Assembly: GCA_045631485.1 (NCBI GenBank)
Contig: JAZQUU010000039.1
Location: 124,001 to 188,000, forward strand
Direction: 5' to 3'
DNA from: SIG452 sp045631485
GTDB taxonomy: Bacteria > Bacillota > Clostridia > UMGS1840
DNA: 64,000 bases
Of the stretch, positions 45,394 through 54,672 are shown piece after piece. Positions within the stretch are counted from its first letter, which is position 1; each line of letters opens with the position of its first letter. Under the pieces are notes generated by a model, which saw nothing but the letters and a program-made list of their open reading frames with translations, made no database searches and was not told the DNA's origin. Position numbers and translations under genes: made by a program.

Positions 45394-46095
45394 AAGCTCG
45401 TGTTCCAAAAAGCTGTAATACTCCCATCCCGATACCACAAGATGGTCACGAACACGAATATCAACAGTATTTAACGCCCTGGTAATCAATCTGGTGGTGT
45501 CCATATCCGCACCGCTCGGTTCCAGATTTCCGCTGGGATGATTGTGTGCTAAAATCACCTGCTTTGTTTTCGGAAACTTTAAAGCATCCTCCACAATTTT
45601 TCTGGGTTCCACCGAAATTTCATTCACGGAACCTTCGGTAATTTTGGAATAGGAAATCACCTTATTGTGATTATTCAGATAAATGGCGTAAAACACCTCA
45701 TTACGATGCCCCGAAAACAGACTCGTCACATACTTTCCGATTTCCTCGGTTGTTTTTAGAATAGCCATATCCTTGAGCTTTTCTTTCTCAAGTTCTCTGA
45801 TAATGCATTTCACAAGTGCAATCAAAGCTGCCGTGTTCTCTCCAACACCGGGAATCTTCTTAAGTTCCCCGGGACTTGCTTCAAAAACGGCAGAAAAATT
45901 GTTGCCGTAATAATTTAAAATGGTATGAGCAAGTTCGTTAGTATCTTTTCTCGGAATGGAATAAAACGTCAGAAGTTCCAAAAGCTCATGTTGACACAAA
46001 TAGTCAAATTGAGAGGAAAGAAGTTTGGAACGGAGACGTTTTCTATGACCGTCGTGTGCCGAAGGTTGCACCGATTTATTCTTAGGCTCTGTCAT
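45385..46095 (-). CDS. radC: RadC-family JAB-domain DNA repair protein
   Basis: RadC family with an N-terminal helix-hairpin-helix region (about 40-95, LKKIPGVGENTAALI) and a C-terminal MPN/JAB metal-binding domain holding LAHNHPSGNLEPSGADMDTT, the HxHPSGxxxPSxxD motif. The true biochemical role of RadC is unsettled. The ATG at 46095 (MTEPKN) gives 236 residues and overlaps the preceding gene by 14 bp; a TTG ten codons upstream is an alternative start. Neither has a strong ribosome site, which suggests coupling. Confidence 0.92.
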   Translation of the reverse strand: MTEPKNKSVQPSAHDGHRKRLRSKLLSSQFDYLCQHELLELLTFYSIPRKDTNELAHTILNYYGNNFSAVFEASPGELKKIPGVGENTAALIALVKCIIRELEKEKLKDMAILKTTEEIGKYVTSLFSGHRNEVFYAIYLNNHNKVISYSKITEGSVNEISVEPRKIVEDALKFPKTKQVILAHNHPSGNLEPSGADMDTTRLITRALNTVDIRVRDHLVVSGWEYYSFLEHELLF

Positions 46096-46609
46096 ACAGA
46101 TTGTTGCCGTCTTTATCAATAACAACGGTTAAAGACAAATCTTCCACTTCTAATCTGCGGAGTGCTTCTGCGCCTAAATCTTCATAAGCAATTACTTCTG
46201 CTTTTTTGATAGATTTGGAAATTAAAGCACCTGCACCGCCGATTGCAGCAAAATAAATGCCGCTATTACGTTTGATGGCATCAATAACATCCTGGTTTCT
46301 GAGACCTTTTCCGATCATACCAAGCTGGCCTTCATCCAATAAAGTGGGAGCATATTTGTCCATACGATAGCTGGTGGTGGGACCACAGGAACCGATTACT
46401 TCGCCCGGCTTCGGAGGAGTGGGCCCTGCATAATAAATAATTGCATCTTTAATATCCAGAGGTAATTCTTCCCCTGCCGCCAAAGCATCAGTCATTCTCT
46501 TATGAGCTGCGTCTCTTGCGGTGTAAATAACGCCGGAGAGAAGAACCATATCCCCTGCTTTTAAGTTTTTGATTTTTTCTACTTCAGAAGTGTGTAATTT
46601 GATTTCCAT
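46082..46609 (-). CDS. Fe-S hydro-lyase (class I fumarase / tartrate dehydratase) beta subunit
   Basis: Beta subunit of the two-chain form of class I fumarate hydratase or L-tartrate dehydratase. It is 175 residues with GPTPPKPGEVIGSCGPTTSYRMD in parts (about 62-84), GQLGMIGKG and GGAGALISKSI, all typical. The beta chain supplies part of the substrate site; the 4Fe-4S cluster is held by the alpha chain, which normally lies directly upstream. Here the upstream gene is an unrelated HAD hydrolase, and no alpha chain is found in the window. Confidence 0.9.
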   Translation of the reverse strand: MEIKLHTSEVEKIKNLKAGDMVLLSGVIYTARDAAHKRMTDALAAGEELPLDIKDAIIYYAGPTPPKPGEVIGSCGPTTSYRMDKYAPTLLDEGQLGMIGKGLRNQDVIDAIKRNSGIYFAAIGGAGALISKSIKKAEVIAYEDLGAEALRRLEVEDLSLTVVIDKDGNNLYDRA

Positions 46610-46635
46610 AGTTCCTTGTCCCTTTCTTAAGACTG

Positions 46636-47685
46636 TTATTCTTTCGGCAGCAGAATATCGGGAAGTTCTGTTGCGTCTTCGATGATATAATCTGCTCCCA
46701 TATTTTCAAAAAATGTGCGGGCGTCTTTTCCGTCAACACCCGTCAGAACGGCACAGAATTTACATCCTGCATCGTGAGCGGCAATTAAATCGCAAAGAGC
46801 ATCTCCCACCACTAAAATATGGCCAAGCTCTTGCTTTGTTGCCAGTTTTTCCAACGAAAAATCGGTACCGTACGCTCCTTTGATAAACTGGAACGGATGA
46901 GGTTTCACCAATTTTTCCTCGGTATGATATTGCTCTTTCAATTGTTTTTGCCAAAAAAGTACATCGTCATAACTGACAATTCTGTTGCTATCGAAATAGT
47001 CAAAAACATTCCAGTTTTTTAGAGGGCGTTCCAATTCCATACGGGGACGTCCGCTTCCGATACCCAACACATATCCGGCATCATAAAGCTTTTTCAGCAA
47101 AGCTTGTGTCTCGGATAGTCCAAGCAACGGTTCTTCCGAATCCACAAGACCGATATTTCCCTTTTCCACGGGTACCTCTTCATGATACTGTGCTGTGTAT
47201 CCGGCATCACCCAGATACCAATGTTGGAATTTCTTGACAATTTCATCATAAAATCCGCCACCCTTTCTGGCATAGCCTTCAGGGTAGTTGAAAATTTCTT
47301 CATATTCTTGCGCCAACACTTCCAGAAGCTCGGGTGCCAAAATATTTTTATCCGCCAAAAACTCAGGAACCATCCCGAAAATTTCTTCGTCCTCAATTCC
47401 TTCGCTTTTTAAAATATCGGTGGATAAAATGACTGCATAAGCTAAATCCCAGTTGGAGTTTAATCCCAAAGATTTTAAGGTTACAACAGTTTCCTGATAA
47501 GAAAAAACGGTGTCCATAATAGAATCCACTTCTTCATAACAGTATTCACTGTTTAATTCCAGATCTTCGTGAAAATACTCATAAACGGTCAGTGCTGCCG
47601 CTTTCCAATAGGCTTGTTCGCCGGTAATCACACCGTCTAAATCAAATAATACGGTGCTAAACTTCCCGGAATGCCCGTCGTCCAT
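46636..47685 (-). CDS. HAD-superfamily hydrolase
   Basis: A 349-residue HAD-fold phosphatase-like protein. Motif I is FDLDGVITGE (DxD near residue 15). Motif II is IGSGRPR and motif IV is VVGDALCDLIAA. The cap between motifs I and II is unusually long (about 200 residues), nearly twice that of typical beta-phosphoglucomutase-like members. The substrate is unknown. It is sandwiched between the HisB-like gene and the hydro-lyase beta gene, all apparently in one transcript. Confidence 0.82.
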   Translation of the reverse strand: MDDGHSGKFSTVLFDLDGVITGEQAYWKAAALTVYEYFHEDLELNSEYCYEEVDSIMDTVFSYQETVVTLKSLGLNSNWDLAYAVILSTDILKSEGIEDEEIFGMVPEFLADKNILAPELLEVLAQEYEEIFNYPEGYARKGGGFYDEIVKKFQHWYLGDAGYTAQYHEEVPVEKGNIGLVDSEEPLLGLSETQALLKKLYDAGYVLGIGSGRPRMELERPLKNWNVFDYFDSNRIVSYDDVLFWQKQLKEQYHTEEKLVKPHPFQFIKGAYGTDFSLEKLATKQELGHILVVGDALCDLIAAHDAGCKFCAVLTGVDGKDARTFFENMGADYIIEDATELPDILLPKE

Positions 47686-47725
47686 AATAATGTTTCTCCT
47701 ATCTTTTCTGATTTATATCAATATA

Positions 47726-48352
47726 TTATTCAATTACAAAATCAATTTTTCCCGCAACGCCTGAGGTTAATCCGATTCTGCTTTCATCGCAATACAACGC
47801 TCTTTTTAAGCAGATACCGAATGCACGGTAAATTGCTTCAAAAATGTGATGCATATTGGTGCCTTTTCTCAAGTTGATATGTAAGGTTGCCTGAGCACCT
47901 TGGGCAACACCTTCCAAAAACACAAACAAATCCTCGGTTGCAATTCCTTCGGTTGTTTCCGAAAGCTTCCCTGCATCATTTTGGAAATGGAAATATGCAC
48001 GTTCTTCAAAGCTGATTGCCGCTTCTGCATAAGCCTCGTCAATAATGCCAACTCCGTCACCAAAACCGGTTACACCGGAATCTGCATTTTCCGACACATA
48101 AGTTTTCAATGCTTTCCCGAATGCAATCCCCAAGTCCTCAAAAACTACATGAGATAACACAAAAGTATTCAAACAAACATCGGTTTCCACGGTGATACCT
48201 GCCCGATATGCGATATGCTCAATCATATGATTTAAAAACGGATAGGGAGTGTTGATTTTTTTGCGGTAATCTGCCGCCAGTCCTTTAAAATCACACGCTA
48301 CCTTCATATTGGATTCGGTGGTGGTTCGTGTTACGGTAACAGTAGTTTTCAT
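47726..48352 (-). CDS. Divergent imidazoleglycerol-phosphate dehydratase (HisB)-like protein
   Basis: A 208-residue protein with the duplicated fold pattern of HisB. PFLNHMIEHIA (38-48) matches the PFLDHMLxQxA block, IDEAYAEAAI (104-113) matches MDEALAxVAxD, and TNMHHIFEAIYRAF (165-178) matches the second HHxxE metal motif. The first metal motif, normally HHTVED, reads HVVFED (68-73), so one metal-ligand His is Val. The canonical STKG phosphate loop near the C-terminus reads TSGVAGK. No other his gene is nearby. It may not be a classical histidine-synthesis enzyme. Confidence 0.75.
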   Translation of the reverse strand: MKTTVTVTRTTTESNMKVACDFKGLAADYRKKINTPYPFLNHMIEHIAYRAGITVETDVCLNTFVLSHVVFEDLGIAFGKALKTYVSENADSGVTGFGDGVGIIDEAYAEAAISFEERAYFHFQNDAGKLSETTEGIATEDLFVFLEGVAQGAQATLHINLRKGTNMHHIFEAIYRAFGICLKRALYCDESRIGLTSGVAGKIDFVIE

Positions 48353-48398
48353 AAGGTTTTTCCTTTCCTGATATATTCACAGAATATACATAGATTGT

Positions 48399-48427
48399 AT
48401 TATAGCACATTATAAGAAAAAAATCAA
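48399..48427 (-). promoter_or_regulatory. Sigma-A type promoter for the hisB-like/HAD/hydro-lyase/radC operon
   Basis: On the minus strand TTGATT (48422-48427) and TATAAT (48399-48404) are separated by 17 bp. The -10 is a perfect consensus. The leader to the hisB-like ATG is about 40 bases and includes AGGAAAGGA. Confidence 0.8.
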
Positions 48428-48450
48428 GACCTATTTTTTAGCCAAAACCT

Positions 48451-50430
48451 TTACGGAAGCATCCCGAGAAATTCTTCCTCGGTTACAATGGCGATTCCTA
48501 AATCCTGTGCTTTCTTCAGTTTGCTGCCTGCTTCCTCTCCTGCCAGAACATAATCTGTTTTCTTAGAAACCGAAGAAGAAACTTTTCCTCCGTTATCCTC
48601 AATGATTTTTGAGGCTTCACTACGGCTTAAAGTGGGCAATGTGCCCGTTAAAACAAAAGTTTTCCCCATAAAAATTTCGGAAACACTTTCGTCCTGATAT
48701 GCCATATTGACACCTTGATTTTTTAGTTCTTCTATCATTTCACGATTGGATTCCAACGAGAAAAAATCCACAACGCTTTTGCCGGAAATTTCGCCGATTT
48801 CAAAAATCTCCACAAAATCTTCCAATTTTGCATTCATAACAGAAGCCATATCTTTAAAATTCTTCGCTAAAATTTTCCCTGCTTTTTTACCAATCTGACG
48901 AATTCCCAATGCAAAAATCAAGCGGGATAAATCGTTTTGTTTGGAAGCCTCAATTGCAGAAATTAAATTTTCTGCGGATTTTTGACCCATTCGTTCCAAA
49001 GAAGCAATATCCTCTGCACGAAGTTTATAAATATCCGAAACTTTTTGAATCAGATTATTTTCCAAAAGCAAATTCACTGCCTGAGGTCCCAATCCTTCAA
49101 TATCCATGGCATCCTTGGATGCAAAATGCACGATATTTCTTAAAATCTGTGCAGGACATTCCACATTGGAGCAACGGATGGCAACTTCATCATCCACCCG
49201 AACTACCTTAGCTTGGCAAACGGGACAAATTTCAGGCATCCGATAAACTTGCTCGGAACCGTTTCTCTTTTCAGGAACAGACTCAACAACCTCCGGAATA
49301 ATATCTCCTGCTTTTCTGACACGCACAACATCGCCGATACGAATATCTTTATCCCGGATATTATCGTAATTATGCAAGGTTGCACGTCTTACGGTGGTTC
49401 CTGCCAACCGAACAGGTTCAAGCTCTGCATTCGGAGTTAATACCCCTGTTCTGCCCACCTGAATAAAGATATCTAAAAGCTTGGTTTCCTTAATTTCAGC
49501 AGGATATTTATATGCAATTGCCCATTTGGGAAATTTGGAGGTTTCTCCCATTTTCAGGCGGGAAGAAAAATCATCAATTTTTACCACCGCACCGTCAATA
49601 TCAAAGGGCAACTCTTCTCGCATATCACCCAATTTCGTGATTTCCGAAAACGCGTCTTCCATGGTGGAAAACAGGTTATAGTAGGGACTCACGGGAAATC
49701 CCATTTCTTTTAAAAAGGTTAAACTTTCGCTATGGGAGGAAAAGGTTTTTCCTTCACATAATTGCAAATTAAACACAAAAATACTTAATTTTCTTTCAGC
49801 GGTAATTTTACTGTCTTTTTGACGAAGAGACCCTGCTGCCGCATTTCTGGGATTGGCAAAAGGCTTTTTCTCCATAATTTCCTGCATGGCATTTAACTCT
49901 TCAAATACCGCTTTTTTCATATATACTTCCCCACGGACACAAAGGTAAGGAATTTTTTCGGGTAATACCTTGGGAATTTCTTTAATTTCCATTAAATTGG
50001 CGGTAACATCTTCCCCAACCACGCCGTCACCACGAGTTGCACCACGAACAAAAACGCCGTTTTCGTACTCTAAGGAAACAGAAAGACCGTCAATCTTTAA
50101 TTCCACCGCATATTCGTAGTGAGCTCCCAAAACATTTTTCACACGCTCATCAAATGAGGAAAGTTCTTCATAAGAAAACGCATCCTCAAGGCTCATAAGC
50201 GGCACTCTGTGGGTAACGGGACTAAACACATCACTTGCCTTACCGCCCACTTTTACCGTGGGAGAATCTGCTGTGCGAAGATGAGGATTTTCATCCTCCA
50301 GGGTTTCTAATTCCCGCAACAGTTTGTCATAGGTAAAATCATCTACCACCGGACTGTCTTCATTGTAATAACAATCGGAATAATAGCGAAGCAGGTCACG
50401 AAGTTCTTGGATTCTCTCTTCCGCTTTCAT
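48451..50430 (-). CDS. ligA: NAD-dependent DNA ligase LigA
   Basis: Seals nicks in replication and repair. The 659-residue protein has the N-terminal NAD-binding Ia domain, the adenylation motif VELKIDG (Lys about 113), an OB fold, a four-cysteine zinc finger (CPVCQ... CSNVECP, about 400-425), helix-hairpin-helix repeats and a C-terminal BRCT domain (about 585-655). It is the last gene of the operon that begins with the methyltransferase at 56383. Confidence 0.97.
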   Translation of the reverse strand: MKAEERIQELRDLLRYYSDCYYNEDSPVVDDFTYDKLLRELETLEDENPHLRTADSPTVKVGGKASDVFSPVTHRVPLMSLEDAFSYEELSSFDERVKNVLGAHYEYAVELKIDGLSVSLEYENGVFVRGATRGDGVVGEDVTANLMEIKEIPKVLPEKIPYLCVRGEVYMKKAVFEELNAMQEIMEKKPFANPRNAAAGSLRQKDSKITAERKLSIFVFNLQLCEGKTFSSHSESLTFLKEMGFPVSPYYNLFSTMEDAFSEITKLGDMREELPFDIDGAVVKIDDFSSRLKMGETSKFPKWAIAYKYPAEIKETKLLDIFIQVGRTGVLTPNAELEPVRLAGTTVRRATLHNYDNIRDKDIRIGDVVRVRKAGDIIPEVVESVPEKRNGSEQVYRMPEICPVCQAKVVRVDDEVAIRCSNVECPAQILRNIVHFASKDAMDIEGLGPQAVNLLLENNLIQKVSDIYKLRAEDIASLERMGQKSAENLISAIEASKQNDLSRLIFALGIRQIGKKAGKILAKNFKDMASVMNAKLEDFVEIFEIGEISGKSVVDFFSLESNREMIEELKNQGVNMAYQDESVSEIFMGKTFVLTGTLPTLSRSEASKIIEDNGGKVSSSVSKKTDYVLAGEEAGSKLKKAQDLGIAIVTEEEFLGMLP

Positions 50431-50444
50431 CTTTTTAACACTCC

Positions 50445-51068
50445 TTACAGCCCTTTGCTTAAACTCTCATAGTTCACAAAAAAATTATAATCCATCACAG
50501 GCTTCACCACAACGGAACCATCAATATGATGACACATATTGCGGGAAAGCTCACTGGCATTGGCAGGCGGCAGCAACATTACCGCTACGATAATAAAGCA
50601 CGCAACCACATAAGATGCCCCGCTTAACAATAAACCGCCGATACGGTTTAACTGCCCGATAACGGGAATATGGTTGATAAAGCCGGTCAGTTTTTTCAAT
50701 AAAAACACCGCCGCTTTTATCAGTAAAATAATCAGAAGAATACTGATCACATTTAAAATAACAACAGAAATTCCGTCTGCCATTTTATCACATAGCATTT
50801 CGATGGTATCTGCCTGATAACGGAAAAATAAGTCATCCGGATTGGTGTGTTGATTCACATATCCGACCACTCCCGAATGCACCCATTGATTGATATAGTC
50901 AAATGCAGGAGTCTTCATCAGAAACGCCGTCACATACGGATACAAAAGGTACCCACCGAATGCGGAAACAAAAATCCCTAAAAAGCCGACCAACGCTCTG
51001 ACAAATCCGCTTTTATATCCCACATAAAATGCGATTGCAAGACCAACGATAAAAATAATGTCAACCAT
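50445..51068 (-). CDS. CvpA-family membrane protein
   Basis: A 207-residue integral membrane protein with about four helices: IIFIVGLAIAFYVGYKSG at the start, FLGIFVSAFGGYLLYPYV, a helix near 100-125, and a glycine-rich SGASYVVACFIIV. The size and the opening helix with GxxxGxxxG-like spacing fit CvpA (colicin V production). The general role of CvpA proteins is envelope related and poorly defined. It lies between the DUF5711 gene and ligA. Confidence 0.75.
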   Translation of the reverse strand: MVDIIFIVGLAIAFYVGYKSGFVRALVGFLGIFVSAFGGYLLYPYVTAFLMKTPAFDYINQWVHSGVVGYVNQHTNPDDLFFRYQADTIEMLCDKMADGISVVILNVISILLIILLIKAAVFLLKKLTGFINHIPVIGQLNRIGGLLLSGASYVVACFIIVAVMLLPPANASELSRNMCHHIDGSVVVKPVMDYNFFVNYESLSKGL

Positions 51069-51080
51069 AGTGTTCTCCTT

Positions 51081-52244
51081 TTAACGAAGAGTCATTCGTT
51101 CCTGACCGATAATGGCAACTCTGTTCTGGAAATAAGTAACTGCCTCAATTTCAAAATCGGTCACACCGGATTTCATAATTTTTCCCTGTTTGGTTACACT
51201 AAAGAATTCTTTTCGTTTGTGAACCACAAATTTATCTTTTTCAATATCACCGATTCTTACAAAAGCATCCAACGAAAACTGTGCAGTCTTTCTGCCTTTC
51301 GCATCATAAACTTCACAACCGTATGTATCCACGGAATCACTTGCAAAACAAAGCAGAGCGGAACCGTCTGTAAAATAATCAAAGAATTTTAAATTGCGTC
51401 CCGCAATATCACAAACACGGCTTAAATCACCGTTATCGGTTACCAGATACAATCCGTCGGCACACAGTACCAGAGTCTGATTTCCACGATAGGAAACGGA
51501 AGCTCCCATGTGATTTCCCACCACCTGTCCTCTAACAGGTTCTGCGGTGTCCATACGGAAGAACAACACCTTTGCGGTAACACTTCCGTTGGAAACATCA
51601 TTGGTAAGCACTGCCATCACATCATTATCGGGATTAATCACAGCATCCACCACATAGCCTGTTCCGGAATACCATGTATATTTTTCGTTTCCGTACTTAT
51701 CGTAAACTTTCACGGCAGCTTTTGTGCCATCTTCGTTAACAATCATCACAAAGTCGCCGTTCTCATTCATTGCTGTGCGTACAATTTTCCCATTGAAACT
51801 AAGAGGCGTTTCAATTCCCGATTCATCGAAGAGCAAGGCGGAGGTGCCTGCAATATCATACACTAAAACCGTGTCCTTACTCTTTTCGTAAACAGGTTCT
51901 TTCATTGCTTTCACAAAAGGCGAAATGGTGGCATTCACTTCGGAGGCAACATCCGCTCCTTTTAAATTCACGGTTTTGATACCGTCAATGGTAGTGAGAT
52001 AATAACGGTCATTGAGATAAATACCGCCTGTGTGAGTAGCAGGGGTGTAATAAACCGTTTCTGCAGACGGATAGAAAGGCAGAACTTCAATACTGTATAA
52101 ATAATTAACAACAATAAGAGCTATAAACAATAACACAGACAACCAAAACCATTTGGATTTCCAAACGGTTTTTTTCTTCTTTCTTTCCAAACGGAGCCGC
52201 CGGGCTTCCTTCTGCTCTTCAATGGTGGTAGGTTTCTTTTTCAT
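51081..52244 (-). CDS. DUF5711-like membrane-anchored beta-propeller-like protein
   Basis: A 387-residue protein with a strongly basic cytoplasmic head (about 1-30), one membrane helix (about 31-52) and a large extracellular part made of repeated beta strands. Its segments VLVYDIAGTSALLFDES, GDFVMIVNEDGTKAAVKVYD and DVMAVLTND follow the spacing of propeller blades. I believe it matches the clostridial DUF5711 family but cannot confirm this here. No catalytic motif is visible. Its stop is directly followed by the CvpA gene. Confidence 0.65.
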   Translation of the reverse strand: MKKKPTTIEEQKEARRLRLERKKKKTVWKSKWFWLSVLLFIALIVVNYLYSIEVLPFYPSAETVYYTPATHTGGIYLNDRYYLTTIDGIKTVNLKGADVASEVNATISPFVKAMKEPVYEKSKDTVLVYDIAGTSALLFDESGIETPLSFNGKIVRTAMNENGDFVMIVNEDGTKAAVKVYDKYGNEKYTWYSGTGYVVDAVINPDNDVMAVLTNDVSNGSVTAKVLFFRMDTAEPVRGQVVGNHMGASVSYRGNQTLVLCADGLYLVTDNGDLSRVCDIAGRNLKFFDYFTDGSALLCFASDSVDTYGCEVYDAKGRKTAQFSLDAFVRIGDIEKDKFVVHKRKEFFSVTKQGKIMKSGVTDFEIEAVTYFQNRVAIIGQERMTLR

Positions 52245-53003
52245 TTAAACCGGGTCCTTTCCATCTAATTCATAATAAACATCGTACAAATACAATCCGT
52301 GAGGAGGAACAGTCATTCCTGCATCGGTACGGTCTTTTTCGGTAATGATTTTTTCCAGTTCTTCCTTGGTCATTTTTCCGATCCCGATTTGAATCAACGT
52401 TCCCACAATAATGCGCACCATATTATATAAAAATCCGTTGGCACTGACACGGATTTCAATTTCGCCGTCAATAGGAGTAACGCTTAACTCCATCACATTT
52501 CTAACAGTAGTTTTCACCTGTCCTCCCGATGCCATAAAGCAACGAAAATCTTTTTCGCCGATAATCACTTCGCAGGCATCCTGCATTTTTTGGATATCCA
52601 AAGAAATGGGATAAAAATAGCTTCTGCGATGACGGAGCGCCTCGGGATTTCTCTGATTTAAAATCCGATATACGTATGTTTTGTATTTGGGAGAAAAACG
52701 GGCGTGAAAATCGTCCGACACCTCCCGACAACTGCTTACCGTGATATCATCAGGCAACAGAGAATTCATCGCCAGAACAAAACGGTCGCAAGGAATGGGA
52801 GAATCGGTTTTCACATTAAAATAATAACGGATGGCGTGAACACCTGCATCAGTTCTTCCGCATCCTGTAATCCGCAGATTTTCGCTTGTTAAAATATTTA
52901 GCACACGTTCCAATTCACTTTGAATGGTAATCTGCCCATCCTGGCATTGAAAGCCGTGATAATTGGTACCGTCGTAGGAAATCTGAAAGAGTAAATTTCT
53001 CAT
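52245..53003 (-). CDS. truA: tRNA pseudouridine(38-40) synthase TruA
   Basis: Makes pseudouridine at positions 38-40 of the anticodon stem-loop. Catalytic Asp is in GCGRTDAGVHA (about residue 52). FHARFSPKYKTYVYRI and NGFLYNMVRIIVGTL are further family blocks. Length is 252. The start overlaps the ecfT stop by 4 bp; truA after ecfA-ecfA-ecfT is the classical Firmicute order that includes rplM/rpsI, though those two are not here. Confidence 0.96.
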   Translation of the reverse strand: MRNLLFQISYDGTNYHGFQCQDGQITIQSELERVLNILTSENLRITGCGRTDAGVHAIRYYFNVKTDSPIPCDRFVLAMNSLLPDDITVSSCREVSDDFHARFSPKYKTYVYRILNQRNPEALRHRRSYFYPISLDIQKMQDACEVIIGEKDFRCFMASGGQVKTTVRNVMELSVTPIDGEIEIRVSANGFLYNMVRIIVGTLIQIGIGKMTKEELEKIITEKDRTDAGMTVPPHGLYLYDVYYELDGKDPV

Positions 53004-53809
53004 AGGATTCCTCCCAAAAGATTCAGAGAAAGAATCCCTGCAAAAGCAACCATAAAAACAAACAATGCAACCGTATCTTTTTTACCGTAATGCAAAGCAT
53101 TCATTTTAGTACGGTTATCGCCTCCGTGATAACAACGGGATTCCATGGCAACCGCAAGCTCGTCTGCCCGACGAAATGCAGAAATAAACAAAGGAATCAA
53201 AACAGGAATCAGTGCTTTTGCACGTTTTAAAATATTCCCTTCGGATAACGCCGCACCTCTTGCTTTTTGTGCTGCCATAATTTTATCGGTTTCTTCAATC
53301 AAAGTGGGAATAAACCGGAGTGCAATCGACATCATCATTGCAATTTCGTGAGCAGGAACTTTAATTTTTTTCAACGGCTTTAACAAGCTTTCAATCCCCG
53401 CAGTTAAGGTAATTGGCGTGGTGGTATAGGTTAAAAATGAGGTTCCGAGCACCAAAAACACCACACGAAACAACATTAGTGCAGCCATAACAACGCCTTC
53501 TTTGGTGATGCGAAATACTCCCCATTGCCACAGAATTTCTCCATCTGTCATAAATAAATTTAAAAGTGCGGTAATCGCCATTAAAACAAATAAAGGCTTC
53601 ACACTTTTTAAAAGGTATTTCAGCGGAATTTTGGATGCTTTCGATAACAAAACGCATCCAACTCCCAACGCTAAAAATCCCCATACATTGCCAATCAGAA
53701 AAATGGCAACAATGTAGGCTAAGGTCAGAATAATTTTCAAACGGGGGTCTAATTTATGAACCACCGATTCCGACGGGTAATACTGCCCGATGGTAATATC
53801 TTTTAACAT
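53000..53809 (-). CDS. ecfT: Energy-coupling factor transporter transmembrane subunit EcfT
   Basis: Scaffold of group II ECF vitamin importers. It has 269 residues with five to six hydrophobic segments. The two coupling motifs that touch the ATPases are AAQKARGAALSEG (about 180-192) and AMESRCYHGGDNRTK (about 225-239), corresponding to the AxG/ARG motifs. The start overlaps ecfA2 by 7 bp. Substrate-binding S components must be encoded elsewhere. Confidence 0.95.
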   Translation of the reverse strand: MLKDITIGQYYPSESVVHKLDPRLKIILTLAYIVAIFLIGNVWGFLALGVGCVLLSKASKIPLKYLLKSVKPLFVLMAITALLNLFMTDGEILWQWGVFRITKEGVVMAALMLFRVVFLVLGTSFLTYTTTPITLTAGIESLLKPLKKIKVPAHEIAMMMSIALRFIPTLIEETDKIMAAQKARGAALSEGNILKRAKALIPVLIPLFISAFRRADELAVAMESRCYHGGDNRTKMNALHYGKKDTVALFVFMVAFAGILSLNLLGGIL

Positions 53810-54657
53810 AATTTGCCTCTTAATTTTAAAATTTCTTCCATAGCATCCTGCACGGTGAAAATATTTTCGGGAAGGCGTATGCCCTTTTCACGAAGTTTTT
53901 GTGTCATCTCGGTCACTTGCGGAACAGAAAGCCCCACTTTTTTAAGCTCATTTGCATGAGAAAACACTTCCGCTAAGGTGCCTTGCAGCATCAATTCCCC
54001 TTCATTTAATACCAACAGTCTGTCACAATATTTTGCAACATCTTCCATACTGTGAGAAACCAAAATCACAGTCATTCCCATGTGCTTATGGATTCTTCGG
54101 ATACTGTCTAAAATTTCGTCTCTGCCCTTGGGATCAAGTCCTGCGGTGGGTTCGTCCAAGATTAAAATACCGGGTTCCATCGCCAAAACTCCCGCAATTG
54201 CAACACGGCGTTTCTGTCCGCCCGAAACGGCAAAGGGAGATTTATCCGCCATCGAAAACGGTAAACCAACCAACTCCATTGCAGTTCGTACCCGAAGGTC
54301 AATTTCTTTTTGGGATAATCCCATATTGGAGGGACCGAATGCGATATCCTGATAAATAGTTTCTGCAAACAGTTGTTGTTCGGGATACTGAAATACCAAA
54401 CCGACCTCAAAGCAAAGTCCTTTGGTGTCGGCATTTTTGCCCGTAATCACACGTTCGCCAACGGTGATGGTACCGGAAGTGGGTTTTTCCAAGCCGTTTA
54501 ACTGCTGCACCAAGGTGGATTTTCCACTGCCGGAATGCCCGATTAACCCGATAAATTCCCCACTTTCCACCACAAAAGAAATGTCTTTTAAGGCGTGTTT
54601 TTCATGTGGGGTGCCGGGTGCATAGATATAGGATAAGTTTTCAACTTTTAATTTCAA
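53803..54657 (-). CDS. ecfA2: ECF transporter ATPase EcfA2
   Basis: ABC ATPase partner of EcfT. Walker A GHSGSGKST (about 38-46), Q-loop FQYPEQQLF, signature VSGGQKRRVAIAG and Walker B ILILDEPTAGLD appear in order. It has 284 residues, with the C-terminal extension typical of EcfA2. It lies between ecfA1 and ecfT. Confidence 0.95.
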   Translation of the reverse strand: MKLKVENLSYIYAPGTPHEKHALKDISFVVESGEFIGLIGHSGSGKSTLVQQLNGLEKPTSGTITVGERVITGKNADTKGLCFEVGLVFQYPEQQLFAETIYQDIAFGPSNMGLSQKEIDLRVRTAMELVGLPFSMADKSPFAVSGGQKRRVAIAGVLAMEPGILILDEPTAGLDPKGRDEILDSIRRIHKHMGMTVILVSHSMEDVAKYCDRLLVLNEGELMLQGTLAEVFSHANELKKVGLSVPQVTEMTQKLREKGIRLPENIFTVQDAMEEILKLRGKLC

Positions 54658-54672
54658 TTTCTTTCACCATTT

